The notes below the pieces were generated by a model that ran no database searches, was not told the origin of the DNA, and worked only from the letters and a program-made list of their open reading frames with translations. A stretch of 64,000 nucleotides of DNA. It comes from Phymatolithon calcareum (Eukaryota > Rhodophyta > Florideophyceae > Hapalidiales). The position numbers and the translations under genes were made by a program. Shown here piece after piece: positions 33,055 through 43,219 of this stretch (position 1 is the first letter of the stretch; every line of letters starts with the position of its first letter). The stretch spans positions 2,852,001 through 2,916,000 of the forward strand of contig OZ345355.1 of NCBI GenBank assembly GCA_977006965.1. Reading direction: 5' to 3'.

Positions 33055-34464
33055 ATGTCCGACTCGGAAGAAGCTGCAGACCGATTTCGTTTCGTTACAC
33101 TCCGAAGAGGCGACTCAAGACAAACTGGCGTAGTACCGGCAAGTCTTGAAGACCGTTTTAGGAATCCGTCCACCTCGGAAGGTGGACAAGGGATCGACGA
33201 CATGAATGATGGCGAAGACCTGCAAGATGCACACGCGGAAGGCGAAGATGCAAATAGCAGAAACACAGCTACGTCTATTTCGTTTCGTCACTCACTCACC
33301 GGAGACGAGAACAGTACTCCAAACTTACTCCCTAGTACAGGGAATGCATCAGTTTTCAACTCCATTGCACACCCAGTGCTCGAATCGCTCGACCCCAAGG
33401 TGGTTATCGCATTTTTGGACAAGCGAGAAATATATGAAGACCGCATCAAGGCTCTACAAGAAAGCAGTGCGGCCAGGATACACATGGCTAGCTGGAAGAT
33501 TTCCGTAAAGAAGTCGCTACAGAAAACACTTTTCATCCTGGGCAAGTTCTCAGACATCGCACCTGGGGTGGAGTTTAAGGATATCACGTCGGCGCATGTC
33601 CGAGAGGCTATACTCGCCATTGCTGAAGGTGTTCGGATGCAAACGTTTGACGTCAAGAACCTAGACGCCGCAATGTCAAAGCTGCGAACCGACATGTCAA
33701 TATCTGACCCAGAGGCACGAATGGTAATGTTAGTCGCCGATTTTAACGCGAAGCTGACGCAAATCGGAATGGAAACATACCTGGAGGAAAATACAAAAAG
33801 TGCAATCAAGTACATTGCAAATGCAGTTCACCCACCGCAACTAAGAGCAAAAATAAGACAAGACATCGAAAAGAACAACACCCTCGCAAAGAATTTCTTG
33901 GAATTTTTCAAGCACCTGCAAATCAAGGCAGTACAAGTCGACGCCGCAGCAGCGTGCGATCGTGCACTGGTAAAAGAGCGAAAAAACGTAGGCCAGGAAT
34001 CTGGAGGTGCTCCAAAAAAGACATACACACATTCACCAGCTACAAAGACGAATGAAAAGTCCACAAGAAAGGCACCAATATGCATCTATGACCCGTGTGC
34101 TGGGAAGAAGAAACGTCATTGGCTCCGGGAATGCGAAGAATGCCCGGAGGATGAAAAGCCGAAAGTGTTCAAGGCATGGAAGGAAAAGAAGGCGCAAGGC
34201 AAGAAAGATGGAAAATCCGGCAAAGTTGGCCAAGAAACCACCCTAAAAGACAACAATGCCCATTCCGTAATTCCAAAAGGGCGCGGAATGCAATTCGACG
34301 AGAAACATGACGACACACGTTTTCTCGCAAAACTCCCGGGTAATGTTAATATTATCGTGTGTGGTGATGGAGGCTCCATAATCAACTTGTTGCCTCCGGA
34401 TGCCCTGGAAAAAATCATCGACGCCAAGGCTGAGATTGAAGTGACAGAGTTCACCAACCCTTGA
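33055..34464 (+). CDS. gag: Gag and start of aspartic protease (retrotransposon)
   Basis: The ATG at 33055 lies 44 bp after the 5' LTR and opens 469 codons. An acidic leader is followed by a helical capsid-like region (about residues 95-310). A lysine-rich segment then has a cysteine/histidine cluster (CIYDPCAGKKKRHWLRECEE), a zinc-knuckle-like RNA-binding motif. The last part begins a retropepsin: IIVCGDGGSIINLLPP stands where DTG/DSG is usual, so the catalytic aspartate is present in a GDGGS context. An in-frame TGA at 34462 stops the frame inside the protease. It could be a CGA to TGA mutation or a programmed stop. Gag packages element RNA into virus-like particles in the cytosol. Confidence 0.8.
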   Translation: MSDSEEAADRFRFVTLRRGDSRQTGVVPASLEDRFRNPSTSEGGQGIDDMNDGEDLQDAHAEGEDANSRNTATSISFRHSLTGDENSTPNLLPSTGNASVFNSIAHPVLESLDPKVVIAFLDKREIYEDRIKALQESSAARIHMASWKISVKKSLQKTLFILGKFSDIAPGVEFKDITSAHVREAILAIAEGVRMQTFDVKNLDAAMSKLRTDMSISDPEARMVMLVADFNAKLTQIGMETYLEENTKSAIKYIANAVHPPQLRAKIRQDIEKNNTLAKNFLEFFKHLQIKAVQVDAAAACDRALVKERKNVGQESGGAPKKTYTHSPATKTNEKSTRKAPICIYDPCAGKKKRHWLRECEECPEDEKPKVFKAWKEKKAQGKKDGKSGKVGQETTLKDNNAHSVIPKGRGMQFDEKHDDTRFLAKLPGNVNIIVCGDGGSIINLLPPDALEKIIDAKAEIEVTEFTNP

Positions 34465-36042
34465 GTGTACGACAGCGCGGTGCTAAAGAGCCAGGACGGA
34501 AATCGCATGATGATTATATGCAAGAAAAAGGTTACCATCCCGGTCATCCACATTGACTGTAGGCATGGAACTTGGCTCGCATTGCGAAATACAGAGTGGA
34601 TGGTCCCAACACAGCCAGCGTCCGAAGCACTTCTAGGTCGCCCAATATTGAAAGCCCTCGGCCTGAACACTGCCGAGGTAATGCGTACTGCAGCAAACAA
34701 TAGCGCAGGTGATGTAGATTTTCGAGAACTGCTACCGCACGTCGATTACGAGGAAGGAACGATCGCCAGAATCATTGAACAAGATGGCATCTTCCATAGC
34801 GACCGCGGCATTGATGAGAACGACAGCCAGATGCCATTCATAGAGATCGGCGAAGACGGAGTAGCGGAAAAAACCGCGTACATCGAAAAACAAATTGAGG
34901 CCGCGATTGAAATCGGTATCTCGAGTGAGGGCGCGAAAACGTTACGTCGAATACTGAATGAATTTGACGACGTGCTGCGGATACGGTTGGGAAACGACCC
35001 ACCTGCCAAAGTGGAGCCTATGAAAATCGAGATCATACCGGAATCCAAGCCAATTGCCGCCAAGCCCCGAAGGTACAGTAAGGAACAGAGAGAGTTCATA
35101 GACGATGTTGGCAAGCGCGCACAACATTCACCATCACTTTGTCACAGCATATTCGCCATGGGCGAATGGGACAGTGGAGCGCTGCATGCGCGAAGTTCTC
35201 AAGACCGCGGATGGTTTAATGAGCGAACTGAAACTCGGCCCGCAAGATTGGCCTGAAGTTATTCCAGTAATTCAGAGGATATTGAACTCATATCCGTTAA
35301 AACGGCTTGGAAAGAACAAGAACGGCGACACAAGGTCGCCATTGGAAGTAATGACGGGAATCAAGCCCGTATACAAGACGTTACGAACGACTCCGCTTAG
35401 TGGCGCCACACAAGCGAAGGATATTGAACACACGCGTGCCATGCAGTTGATCGAAATGGACTAACTTCAAGCTGTGTTCGAAGGTATGCATCGAGAGGTC
35501 AAGGAAAGGAATACCGTGGCGCGGCGAAAGCAAATCGAGGTTCACAACCGCAACACGAACATTATTCAGCCAAACTTCGAAATTGGAGACTACGTACTAA
35601 TCCGGCGAGCGAGAGGTCGAAACCACAAGCTTGCGTTCCATTGGATTGGCCCCCGTGTAATCACTGCCGCTATCAATGATGTGGCGTACGTCGTAAAGGA
35701 CCTTGTAAACTCCAACGAGGAGCAAGTGCATGCCGTAAGAATGTCTTTGTACCGGCACGGACTGTCCGGGAAAGATGTCTCCACCAAGCTCCTGAATCAT
35801 GCCAAACACACGGAGACCAAGTATGAAGTAATTGACGAAATCGTGGATTTGGGAGAACGAGACGGAGAAATATGGCTGAGACTAAAATGGTTAGGCCTGC
35901 AGACCAGAAGGACTTCACATGGCAGCGTCTCTCTGTTCTACACACCGACGTACCGGAAATGCTCACTGAGTATTTGCACTCGGCAAAGAAGAAGAGGATC
36001 GCTAAGAAGGCACTCGCACACATCTCTTCTATGACGTCCTGA
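34465..36042 (+). pseudogene. Pol remnant: protease end, RT start, integrase end, chromodomain
   Basis: After the TGA the same frame continues with the end of the retropepsin (EALLGRPILKALGLNT). A linker and the very start of a Ty3/gypsy reverse transcriptase follow (PIAAKPRRYSKEQREFI). Near 35113 it breaks, and another frame takes up the integrase core end (HFVTAYSPWANGTVERCMRE). This passes an in-frame TAA at 35462 and runs through the integrase C-terminal domain (FEIGDYVLIRRARGR). A chromodomain starts KYEVIDEIVDLGERDGEIWL, with a frameshift near 35900 before its FTWQ part; the frame ends at 36042. A chromodomain on integrase marks chromovirus-like elements and guides insertion to particular chromatin. 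About 2 kb of catalytic sequence is lost, so the copy cannot act by itself. Confidence 0.75.
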
Positions 36043-36058
36043 GTCGTCATGGGGGCAG

Positions 36059-36326
36059 TGTAATCGTGAAGCGAGCACACTCTTTCCTCTCGCACTATAC
36101 AACCCTGTAGGCTTGTGTAAGCAGCGGCAGCGTATGTTAGCCTATCACAGGTGTAGAAGCCTGGCAGCTTATCATAAGAAGGCGGGACACTTCAGAGGCG
36201 TACAGCCTGTAGTATATAAGATAGATAGTCCGCTTACTAAAGCAAACCATCCCTTTTCTGAACGAAGCACCTTGTCTTCGGTTGATCACGACAAGGACGA
36301 GCATTGGGCCGCGTCTGGTTACTACA
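36059..36326 (+). repeat. 3' LTR
   Basis: Second LTR, ending TACTACA directly before the CAAC duplication. See the 5' LTR for comparison. The polypurine-like GGGGGCAG is at 36051-36058. Confidence 0.9.
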
Positions 36327-36550
36327 CAACCATCTCAAGTCGTGCCTGGTGATCGGAAACGAAGAAGAGTTAGGCTTCGCTAATTGGTAAACGAATTGCA
36401 GTAAAGGGTAGGAATTGCAGAATCGATTGGAGTAGGGATTGCCTATTGCAGTTAAAATTGAAAAGAAGAAGCGACGAACAGTTGAATTGCACGATTGCTC
36501 TTTCCTTCAGCAATTCCAGCAATTAAATTGGTTCCAAGCCTGCAGTCAGG

Positions 36551-38942
36551 CACGGCTGTGAATTATTATCAAAAATCCTCACGCAACTTACGCGGCTCTA
36601 AATCCGTGCCAAAGGGAGTCCAGATTAGCTCTTCTGCGGTTCTATGTTTTCGAAGGACAGAGACCTGTGCAGTTTCCCCGCATGGCACAGAATTGCAGAT
36701 CATGAAGGAGATCAAACTCTATCATACTTCAGTACTTACAGCACAGACCATTCCTCTTCAAGATCTTCAGGGGTGCCCTGGTTGGCCTTGTGAACTGGAG
36801 AACCGGTCTCAGGGGCATTGGCTTTACGTTCTCGTGACGAAAATCGAACGGCTGACCACGTCGAAAAAGTGCGTTCTCATGTGGTTCAGGAGGAACAGTG
36901 GAGGACAGTGGTAACGAGGGTGTGACCGCATTATTTTTGCGTTAGCCACGGAAGTATTATTTGTTTTTGTGTTTAGGTTATGCTTCGAATTTTGCGTCTT
37001 ACGTCCGTACAACTGCAATGTTAATCTCTATTCTATATTTTCTTTCAGAAGTTACCATGCTACAACGCCAGGAGCTTCAGCCCTTGAGTACTGTACACAG
37101 TACTCAAGACGGAACTATTCGCAGAGAGAAAAAACCCTGAGCAACTTCATCGCCAAGAATCGCTTCATCGAAAAAGAAAAGTACATCCTTTGCCAACGCT
37201 GGCCCGCGGGAGATAAGCAGTCCATTGTCGCAGAAAGAAACATCAAAAAGAGAATTAGGTACGAATATTGTTGATACTCATCTGCAATGAAGTGCTTCTT
37301 CGACATGAAGCAACGAAGAAATCTAACAACGTGAAGAAGACTTTTAGAAATTTGCAAACGGCGTATGTAAACAAAGTGAACAAGGAGAGGGGGAGACTGA
37401 GACTAGCTAATGCTTTCAAATGCATTCATGCACACTATGAGCTTAGCATATTCCTGCTCTGCTCATAAGCGCCACCGGAGAGACCGTGGTTAGTACATCC
37501 TGATTACAACGTACACTAGATGAAGCACTGTCGTACCCCACACAACACGCGACGCTTGGACAATAGCCCAGATACAGAACTTGCAGTTGTGTTGGCCATG
37601 ACATCATTAGCATGCGATGATCTTGGACATTTTCGCAAATCATTTCCATAAATCGCACGCAGCGCTCTTAAACGGTATCTGCGTCCGACTCGACAAGGAA
37701 ATGTCAATCTTGAATGTTCACATCGGCCTCGGCAGTGGTGCCAACGAACGATGCGTGTGTTGTTGCTGCCTCGGACACTGTGGTCGCCGGAAGGTGTTAG
37801 CGGATGGCCGGCAGCCCGTGTCGACGGCGGCGGCGACGCGTTCCCCTCGACTGCATTCGCCGATACGGTGGCGGTGCTGACTTTGGAATCACAGTAGCAG
37901 GTTTGGAAACCGGCTTTGGCGCGGACGTGCCTGTTGAGATTTCGTTGAACGCTCGTCAAACCTTGGAGCTGCCGCTACCGACGCCGCTGCTGTCGTCGCC
38001 TTCAGGCGGCAGCGCTTCGTTTTTCCCCCTGGCCTGCGGGGGATTTCGGTTCGCTTAACTTGGAGATTTGGGAGGGAGACATTCGATTTTGTTCCGCACG
38101 GACGACACTAGCCTAAATTTATCCCCTCCCTAAAAGTAGGGAAATGAATTTGTACTTTTAAAGTAAAATTTATTGGTACCTTTTTGCATTGGTTCCATTC
38201 GCAGTTCCTTCACCCCCCACTTCCTGAGCGCTCTGTGCTGCATAAAATTAAGTTCGAATTCCAGTTCTGGAATAGCAAATATATTATATTTTGGGAGAGA
38301 GACCCAAACTGTGAATGACTTTTCTTATTAGCTATTTTATTGGCCTAGGGAGAGCGTTTCTCCGCTCTGGTGTACCAGCTGTAAGGACAGAAGAGTTCTG
38401 CAGCAAAAACGTCCCTCTGGTTGGCTACCTGTGGACTATTTTCATAACTAAAGGAATCATAATCGTTCACAGCAGAGCGAAAAACCCTGAGGATCTGACC
38501 AACGTCGTTCGTGAACACGCGTGCTCACGCGCGACGTTCGCCTAAAGCGTTCCACGGAACGGAGAACGCTCCGTTGCCCCGTGAACCCGAAATTGGTACA
38601 CGCGGCCAACGAGAGCAGCCCTGACGATCGCGATCCAAGTTGTGCGGCGTACAGTCGCGAGAGGAAAAAGCGACCGCCTTGGGACAGCGACATAACACGG
38701 GCGCGACACCCATCGCGTCTATATCTAAGTAGAAAGAATAAACATGATTAAACTAAACTTTATTTCAGAAATTCAGGTTCTAGCAAAGCACGGGAACAGT
38801 TTTCTGGGGTAGTTTATTAACCCTGTGTGTGCGACACGAATCGGTGGTAGACCTGAACCTACTGCACCAACGGAAATTCATTGTTCTGTAGAAATAACGT
38901 CAAGACGAGGACAATCGGACTCCGAACTCCAAGTCAATCTTG
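36551..38942. other. No assured gene; GC-rich block at 37.6-38.05 kb
   Basis: No family was recognised. A GC-rich block at 37680-38060 has open frames on both strands (37804-38058 plus, 37516-37959 minus) with gene-like composition, close to that of the BTB pseudogene, and may be a decayed gene. Short frames elsewhere (36495-36914, 36969-37274, 38315-38545) show nothing distinctive. Confidence 0.25.
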
Positions 38943-38950
38943 GTGCTGTA

Positions 38951-39979
38951 CAGGCCTTGGGAGCAATATACTGCAATAGCAATAATCTGCAATATACTGG
39001 TATTTCAATATTATTCCTTGATCTGTTTCTATTGGAAAACGTATTGGTAAGCGGCAGAGTTGTAGATCTATTCATTGCTCAGCGTGATACGTAAAACGTC
39101 GTCCCATACAGGCTATTAATGTGGAGGATAGTGTCATGTTTCTACGCTATCGTTCTGCTCAATTCAGACAGTCAACATTTTCTTTGCTCTATCGTGACCG
39201 CGCGTGTTGAGTCTTTCATTTGCGAAGATGGCAGGCAAATCGAAACCAGCGTGCATTTTCAAGGCTCTCATGACGAAGCGCAATGATACTGTCAAGGACA
39301 TACCGTCTCAGAAAGGCGAAGTATTCACCCGCGCGATATACCCTGTTTGGTCTTTTCCTGCCCCCGCGGAAGTTATTGCAAAAACTCCGTACCCACAGTA
39401 TCGTTCGAGAAAGGCACCGGGTGGAGGAACCCGTACTCGCACCTGTTATCGTGCGTTGCAAGTGGAGATGAGAACAAATTGTTCGAGATGTATCGCACGG
39501 GCGTGAAAGACGAAACGAACCGGGATAGTACTCGACACATTTCCTCGTACTTCGAGTCAACACTATCTACTACTGCACGCAAAAAGGCCATGTACCAGTA
39601 CATTGATGTCATCATCTCTCTTTCTCTACCAATATCTTACGTTGAGAACCTGCGCTTTCGTGACTTCAGTAAGGTGGATGAGAAGATTTCTATCAATGCA
39701 TTTCGAGATACGGTTTTTAAGTTGGTGGAACTGGTCGAAATTGGCGAGAGGAATAACCTCAAAAACACTTGCGGTGCTGTGATGCATGATGCTTGGACCA
39801 AAAATGGGTCATTACCTCGGCATTTTCGCTGTCGTTTCAAATGAATCCAATAGCAATCGGGGTGTTGGTAGATTCAATCATATTGCCGTAGGTATTGGCG
39901 GAAGCGAGCTGCTGGCTATAGGTATTGCTCATCAGCTTCATGTCGCAATAGAACTTAAATAGATTGCTCCCAAAGCCTG
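38951..39979 (+). mobile_element. hAT-4 element, N-terminal half retained
   Basis: The ends CAGGCCTTGGGAGCAATATA and ...GATTGCTCCCAAAGCCTG are inverted and belong to the same family as hAT-1. The flanking 8 bases are GTGCTGTA (38943-38950) and GCGCTATA (39980-39987), a TSD with two transitions. Subterminal GCAATA/GTATTG words are frequent. The C-terminal dimerisation domain is missing, unlike hAT-1. Confidence 0.8.
39228..39860 (+). pseudogene. hAT-4 transposase N-terminal half, frameshifted
   Basis: The ATG at 39228 starts MAGKSKPACIFKALM. A frameshift near 39350 leads into the frame with FSCPRGSYCKN and KGTGWRNPYSHLLSCV, a BED-like zinc finger. A helical segment follows (KAMYQYIDVIISLSLP), and then KNTCGAVMHDAWTKNG, which looks like the first catalytic aspartate block of hAT transposases (HDxWT). 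A second frameshift near 39812 hides the next motif (HYLGIFAVVSN in the other frame). Beyond that the gene is deleted. It complements hAT-1, which keeps the C-terminus. Confidence 0.7.
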
Positions 39980-40310
39980 GCGCTATATCAATTCCAATTA
40001 TATCTGATGCCCCATAATGTGATTTTCGGTCTTGTGCCTGACAGATTCAAGCCAAGTTTCCTTGTCATACAAAAAGTTACCCCAAACGTCAGCAGAGTAT
40101 TCAACTTCTCTTCTTTTTTTCGGTCTTTTGCAAAGCTCGACCGCTCATATGAGCACCGGTTCTCAGTCAATTTACATCCTACAAATCAGCTCTGAGCCAC
40201 CGATTCATTCATATTGCACCTCTACTAGTAGGCTAGCAGCGTTTCGCTGGCCTAAGTTTCTTTCACTCTATTCTATCGTTTGCAAGCTGGAATCCGGCTT
40301 GCACGTCAGG

Positions 40311-40628
40311 CAGGGATAGTACCAATATTATTGTTATTTATTGGGGCACATGATGCAATAGCAATACCAATAATGCAAGGTTGAAGGCAATAGCTATTGC
40401 AATATCTGACCATTCTTCCAATATCAATTGCAATAACAGAATCTAATTCAGGTCCTCCTGCGCCATGTCTTCTTGCCAGCGCAGAGGAGGGCAAGGGTGT
40501 ACCTTGATTTCGATCATATGCCATTACTTTTTGCAATAATTATTGCAATAAGCACCTCTCAGCGCAATTAAGACTTTATTGCAATTTATTGCAATAAAAA
40601 AATAAAAATAATATTGGTACCAAGCGTG
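40311..40628. mobile_element. hAT-5, 318-bp non-coding MITE
   Basis: It starts CAGGGATAGTACCAATATTA and ends with the inverse TAATATTGGTACCAAGCGTG. A perfect ACGTCAGG duplication lies at 40303-40310 and 40629-40636. The inside is full of GCAATA and TTGCAATAA words, and no protein is encoded. Size and structure fit a miniature inverted-repeat element moved by a hAT transposase. Confidence 0.85.
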
Positions 40629-40689
40629 ACGTCAGGGCCTTGTACATCACCAAAGGCCTTGGTCTGGTGAATTGGAGCAATGGGGAAAC

Positions 40690-40771
40690 TGTATACATAC
40701 ATATATGTATGTAAACTGCTTTCTCCCCATGGGGCTCGCAAGGCAGTGCTTTATTGCTGAATTATCTTCTA
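40690..40771. mobile_element. SINE-like repeat, copy 2 (partial)
   Basis: TATGTATGTAAACTGCTTTC through ATTGCTGAATTATCTTCT matches copies 1 and 3, then stops. It is directly followed by a LINE group A tail. Confidence 0.5.
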
Positions 40772-40789
40772 CTTAGATACGGCATAGAA

Positions 40790-40900
40790 TGGGGGAAAGA
40801 GTAGGTTATAATTTAGAAGCGCATAACGCCGGCACTCAGCAACGTCAGAGCAGCTTCCCGTGTCTAGATTCGCATCGCTCTGCCATCTCATTTGCTAAGT
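40790..40900 (-). mobile_element. LINE group A 3' tail, truncated copy
   Basis: The minus strand has CGGGAAGCTGCTCTGACGTT, GCCGGCGTTATGCGCTTCTA and a T-to-A-rich end before a G run, matching the group A 3' UTR. No coding part remains. Confidence 0.55.
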
Positions 40901-41768
40901 AAGCACCTTCGCGCGGCACAGCATCGGGAAGGGACGTGCAGTAGACCAAGAAGGCATGGGAACATTCATACTCGGGCCGTATAAAGGCGGTCGCCATATG
41001 CAAAATCTGTCAGAAATATTCTGGTACGTTGCGTCAAACGAGCTCTATGTACCGGGACTCAATACCGGTAAGGTGGCAGTCTGACAGCGGTGAGCTCTTG
41101 TGGGCCTGAAGCATCGCCAAAGCATCATCCAGAAAACTCTTTATGAAAGCACACTTGACGTTTTTCGCAAAGACGGCTTCAATAACAAGCAAATACAAGT
41201 ACGAGTTCGAAACACCAACGCCACAAGCAATCTTTGGCGACGTTACTTTTTTTCTACGTGCTGTTTCACTGCCGTGCAATATTGTTGTGTAGGGATCTTT
41301 GGACGTTCTTAGATTGAGCTCCTTGCTTGCCAAGGAACCAAGGCTTCTTGTGCTTTATCACACTCAAATTGTAATACACGAATGGTTCGCATAAGGCACC
41401 CACGAAATTGGACTCTCATTCGCAGGTTTTGAACAAAAGCAGTATAGTCTCTTCTTCTCCTGTGGAAACATCTAGATTGATCTATTGCTCTCTAGTCCAA
41501 GTGTTTGCTCGTCCGCTGCCAAGGGATCGCTGCTCGACACGTTAAATTTTAGTGTTCTCCTATGACGAAAGAATGCAAAATCGGATCTTGAATTCATGTT
41601 CATCACTGGACCTGCAACCGAACTTCCCACAACTCTGTCAGTTGAATACATGACACAATCCTGGAAAAGAGTGCAGTAGTCTCTTTTGGAAATAGAAAAA
41701 TCACAGGCGGGAAATCCTATCCGTAGGACATACATCGACCCTGAGGTACTGTTACCAAAGTTGATTCC
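40901..41768. other. No recognised gene; upstream of Cys-rich gene
   Basis: Overlapping frames on opposite strands at 41034-41333 have no known motif and no good ATG. The last part is the presumed promoter of the gene at 41769. Confidence 0.25.
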
Positions 41769-42697
41769 ATGAAAATCAGATCTACCATGGGCCGTGTCGG
41801 TATTCTTCTCGTCAGCATGCTGTTCATGTTTATTCAAACATCTCCGATTTTGGGGCAAGTGACTGTGGAGAAGGGTGAAAACAGCAAATCGACTATCAGG
41901 GATTACGTTCCAAGCACTCGTGCAGACACTGGGACATCGTACATGGGTGTCCCTGCAAAAGACTATTACACCAGAGCATCCGAAGTCTACTCAAGAAGAG
42001 TTGGCACGTGGGCACAGGGTCTAAGTGATGGACATCCATGCAGTCCTTCTGGTCAACGATGCTCACTGGAGTTTCTATGTGTAGGCCCTGAAGACAAGGA
42101 AGAGTGCCACAAACCAGTAGAAGAAGGAGGACACTGTGACCTGATGTACAAAGTGTGTGGAGAAGGTCTCCAGTGTCAATTCGAGAAGTGCACGAAACCA
42201 AGTCAGGTCAATCAACCCTGCAGCTACGTCGACAGCAACGGATTGCTGCAAAATTCAGCATATCCTCTGTGCGAGAAAGGTTTGTACTGTAGAAGTAGCT
42301 CTAAAATATGTCTAAAACTAAGAGAAGAGAACGAGTACTGCAGCGACAAATACAAATGCAGCACAGGACTCGTTTGTGATCTGGGAACATGCCGGAGTGA
42401 AAAGCTGGTGGCATTTCGCAGGACTGAGTACGTAACTACCGTGGACACTGTAAGCGAGAACTTCTGAGTGCCGCACCGAGCATGTCCTATGGAAGGCGAC
42501 AGCGTTTCAAGCCTGACGTGGTGGCGACAAAGTGTGGAGGAGGTTGCGAAGCTGGACAGATCTGCAACTTTACAGTATATTGGGAGTTTCCAGGCCTCCA
42601 CGAAAGCTGCGCATGGCCAAACTACTGTGTCTGTGGTAATTGCCGCACGTGCATAGCAAACTTTTGGGGTTATTTGTTATGCCAGTGGGTCGTCTAG
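41769..42697 (+). CDS. Secreted cysteine-rich repeat protein
   Basis: The first frame (41769-42467) starts with a signal peptide (MGRVGILLVSMLFMFIQTSP after a short lead). About 70 linker residues follow, then three or four Cys-rich modules of the kind GxPC...C....C.........C. (for example GHPCSPSGQRCSLEFLC, GGHCDLMYKVCGEGLQC, NEYCSDKYKCSTGLVC), reminiscent of EB or Dickkopf-like modules. A second frame (to 42697) carries another module (KCGGGCEAGQICNF...SCAWPNYCVCGNC). The two join if a 53-bp phase-0 intron (GTAAGC at 42450 to GACAG at 42502) is removed; alternatively a frameshift separates them. The spliced product has about 290 residues. Role: probably cell-wall or extracellular, with many disulfides. 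Family membership is by pattern only. Confidence 0.7.
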
Positions 42698-42849
42698 CGG
42701 TATGGCACTATCCACTGCATAACAAGATTCTCAGCTTGGTCAAATAAATCAGCAATCAGAACATCATTGTTCAGATAGGCTATGAAAAGCTGCCTTGCAA
42801 TCAATACAATTGGTGAAGAGCATACTTAATACATGTTATGAGTCCACAG

Positions 42850-43215
42850 GGGAGTATCTCAGGGGTCCCCGCTGAGTACAAGATTGTACAACCTTTTCAT
42901 GGACTACCCACAAGCGAGGGAAGTCGCCGACGTAGCTGAAGGATGAGAAACTGCGAATCTATGGGACATGAAGCGAGACAGAGAAGGCCAAAAAACGCAA
43001 AATCACTGTGGATAAAGGCGAGAATCCAAACCCCGTAGTCAAATCAAGTCGAGAAAACACAGACTTTGGGCAGTCAAATGGTTTTTCGGCCGCTTCCCTC
43101 CGCGAAATCCCTCGGCATATATCGACAACTACGACGAACTAGCAGCGATGCTGCTGGAAACCCTTCAACTCAACCTAACGCAAGCACAGATGAATGATAG
43201 AACAGAAGAGGAAGT
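42850..43215 (+). mobile_element. LINE group A fragment, internally deleted
   Basis: The plus strand shows a motif B remnant (ISGVPAEYKIVQPFHGLP-like, frame-damaged) near 42855-42905. Downstream, after a deletion, comes SRKHRLWAVKWFFGRFPPRN and the C-terminus with MNDRTEEEVPTG. It is the same C-terminal region as in 8772-10136. It abuts a group B element. Confidence 0.6.
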
Positions 43216-43219
43216 GCCA

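Larger units (their letters stand above)
32743..36326 (+). mobile_element. Ty3/gypsy-like LTR retrotransposon with chromodomain, deleted
   Basis: Two 268-bp LTRs (TGTAATCGTG...TACTACA) flank gag-protease, a short start of reverse transcriptase, the end of integrase and a chromodomain. A 4-bp duplication CAAC lies at 32739-32742 and 36327-36330. A purine-rich stretch (GGGGGCAG) ends just before the 3' LTR, as a polypurine tract should. Most of reverse transcriptase, all RNase H and the integrase core start are missing. No primer binding site was assigned with confidence. Confidence 0.9.
32147..36542 (+). mobile_element. hAT-3 element hosting an LTR retrotransposon
   Basis: The ends are CAGGCTTGGAACCAATTTGA at 32147 and the matching inverse ending TTGGTTCCAAGCCTG at 36542. 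An 8-bp duplication with one change lies outside (CCGTCAGG 32139-32146, CAGTCAGG 36543-36550). Subterminal DNA is packed with AATTGCAATT words. Without the LTR element (32743-36326, plus one TSD) the hAT unit is about 808 bp. It encodes a start MSPPSRKPSKKEVVLFLMKK (32521-32616) and BED-finger pieces that meet across the LTR insertion. Confidence 0.85.

Noticed and set aside
34465-35104. Separate host gene after the gag frame
   Set aside because: It is in the same frame as gag, carries the end of the retropepsin and the start of reverse transcriptase, and lies between LTRs.
37516-37959. 147-codon minus-strand gene in a GC-rich block
   Set aside because: Opposite and overlapping frames are equally open, no motif was recognised and there is no supporting start context.
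40311-40628. CRISPR-like array from the repeated GCAATA words
   Set aside because: Words are short and irregularly spaced; the inverted ends and 8-bp TSD show a MITE.
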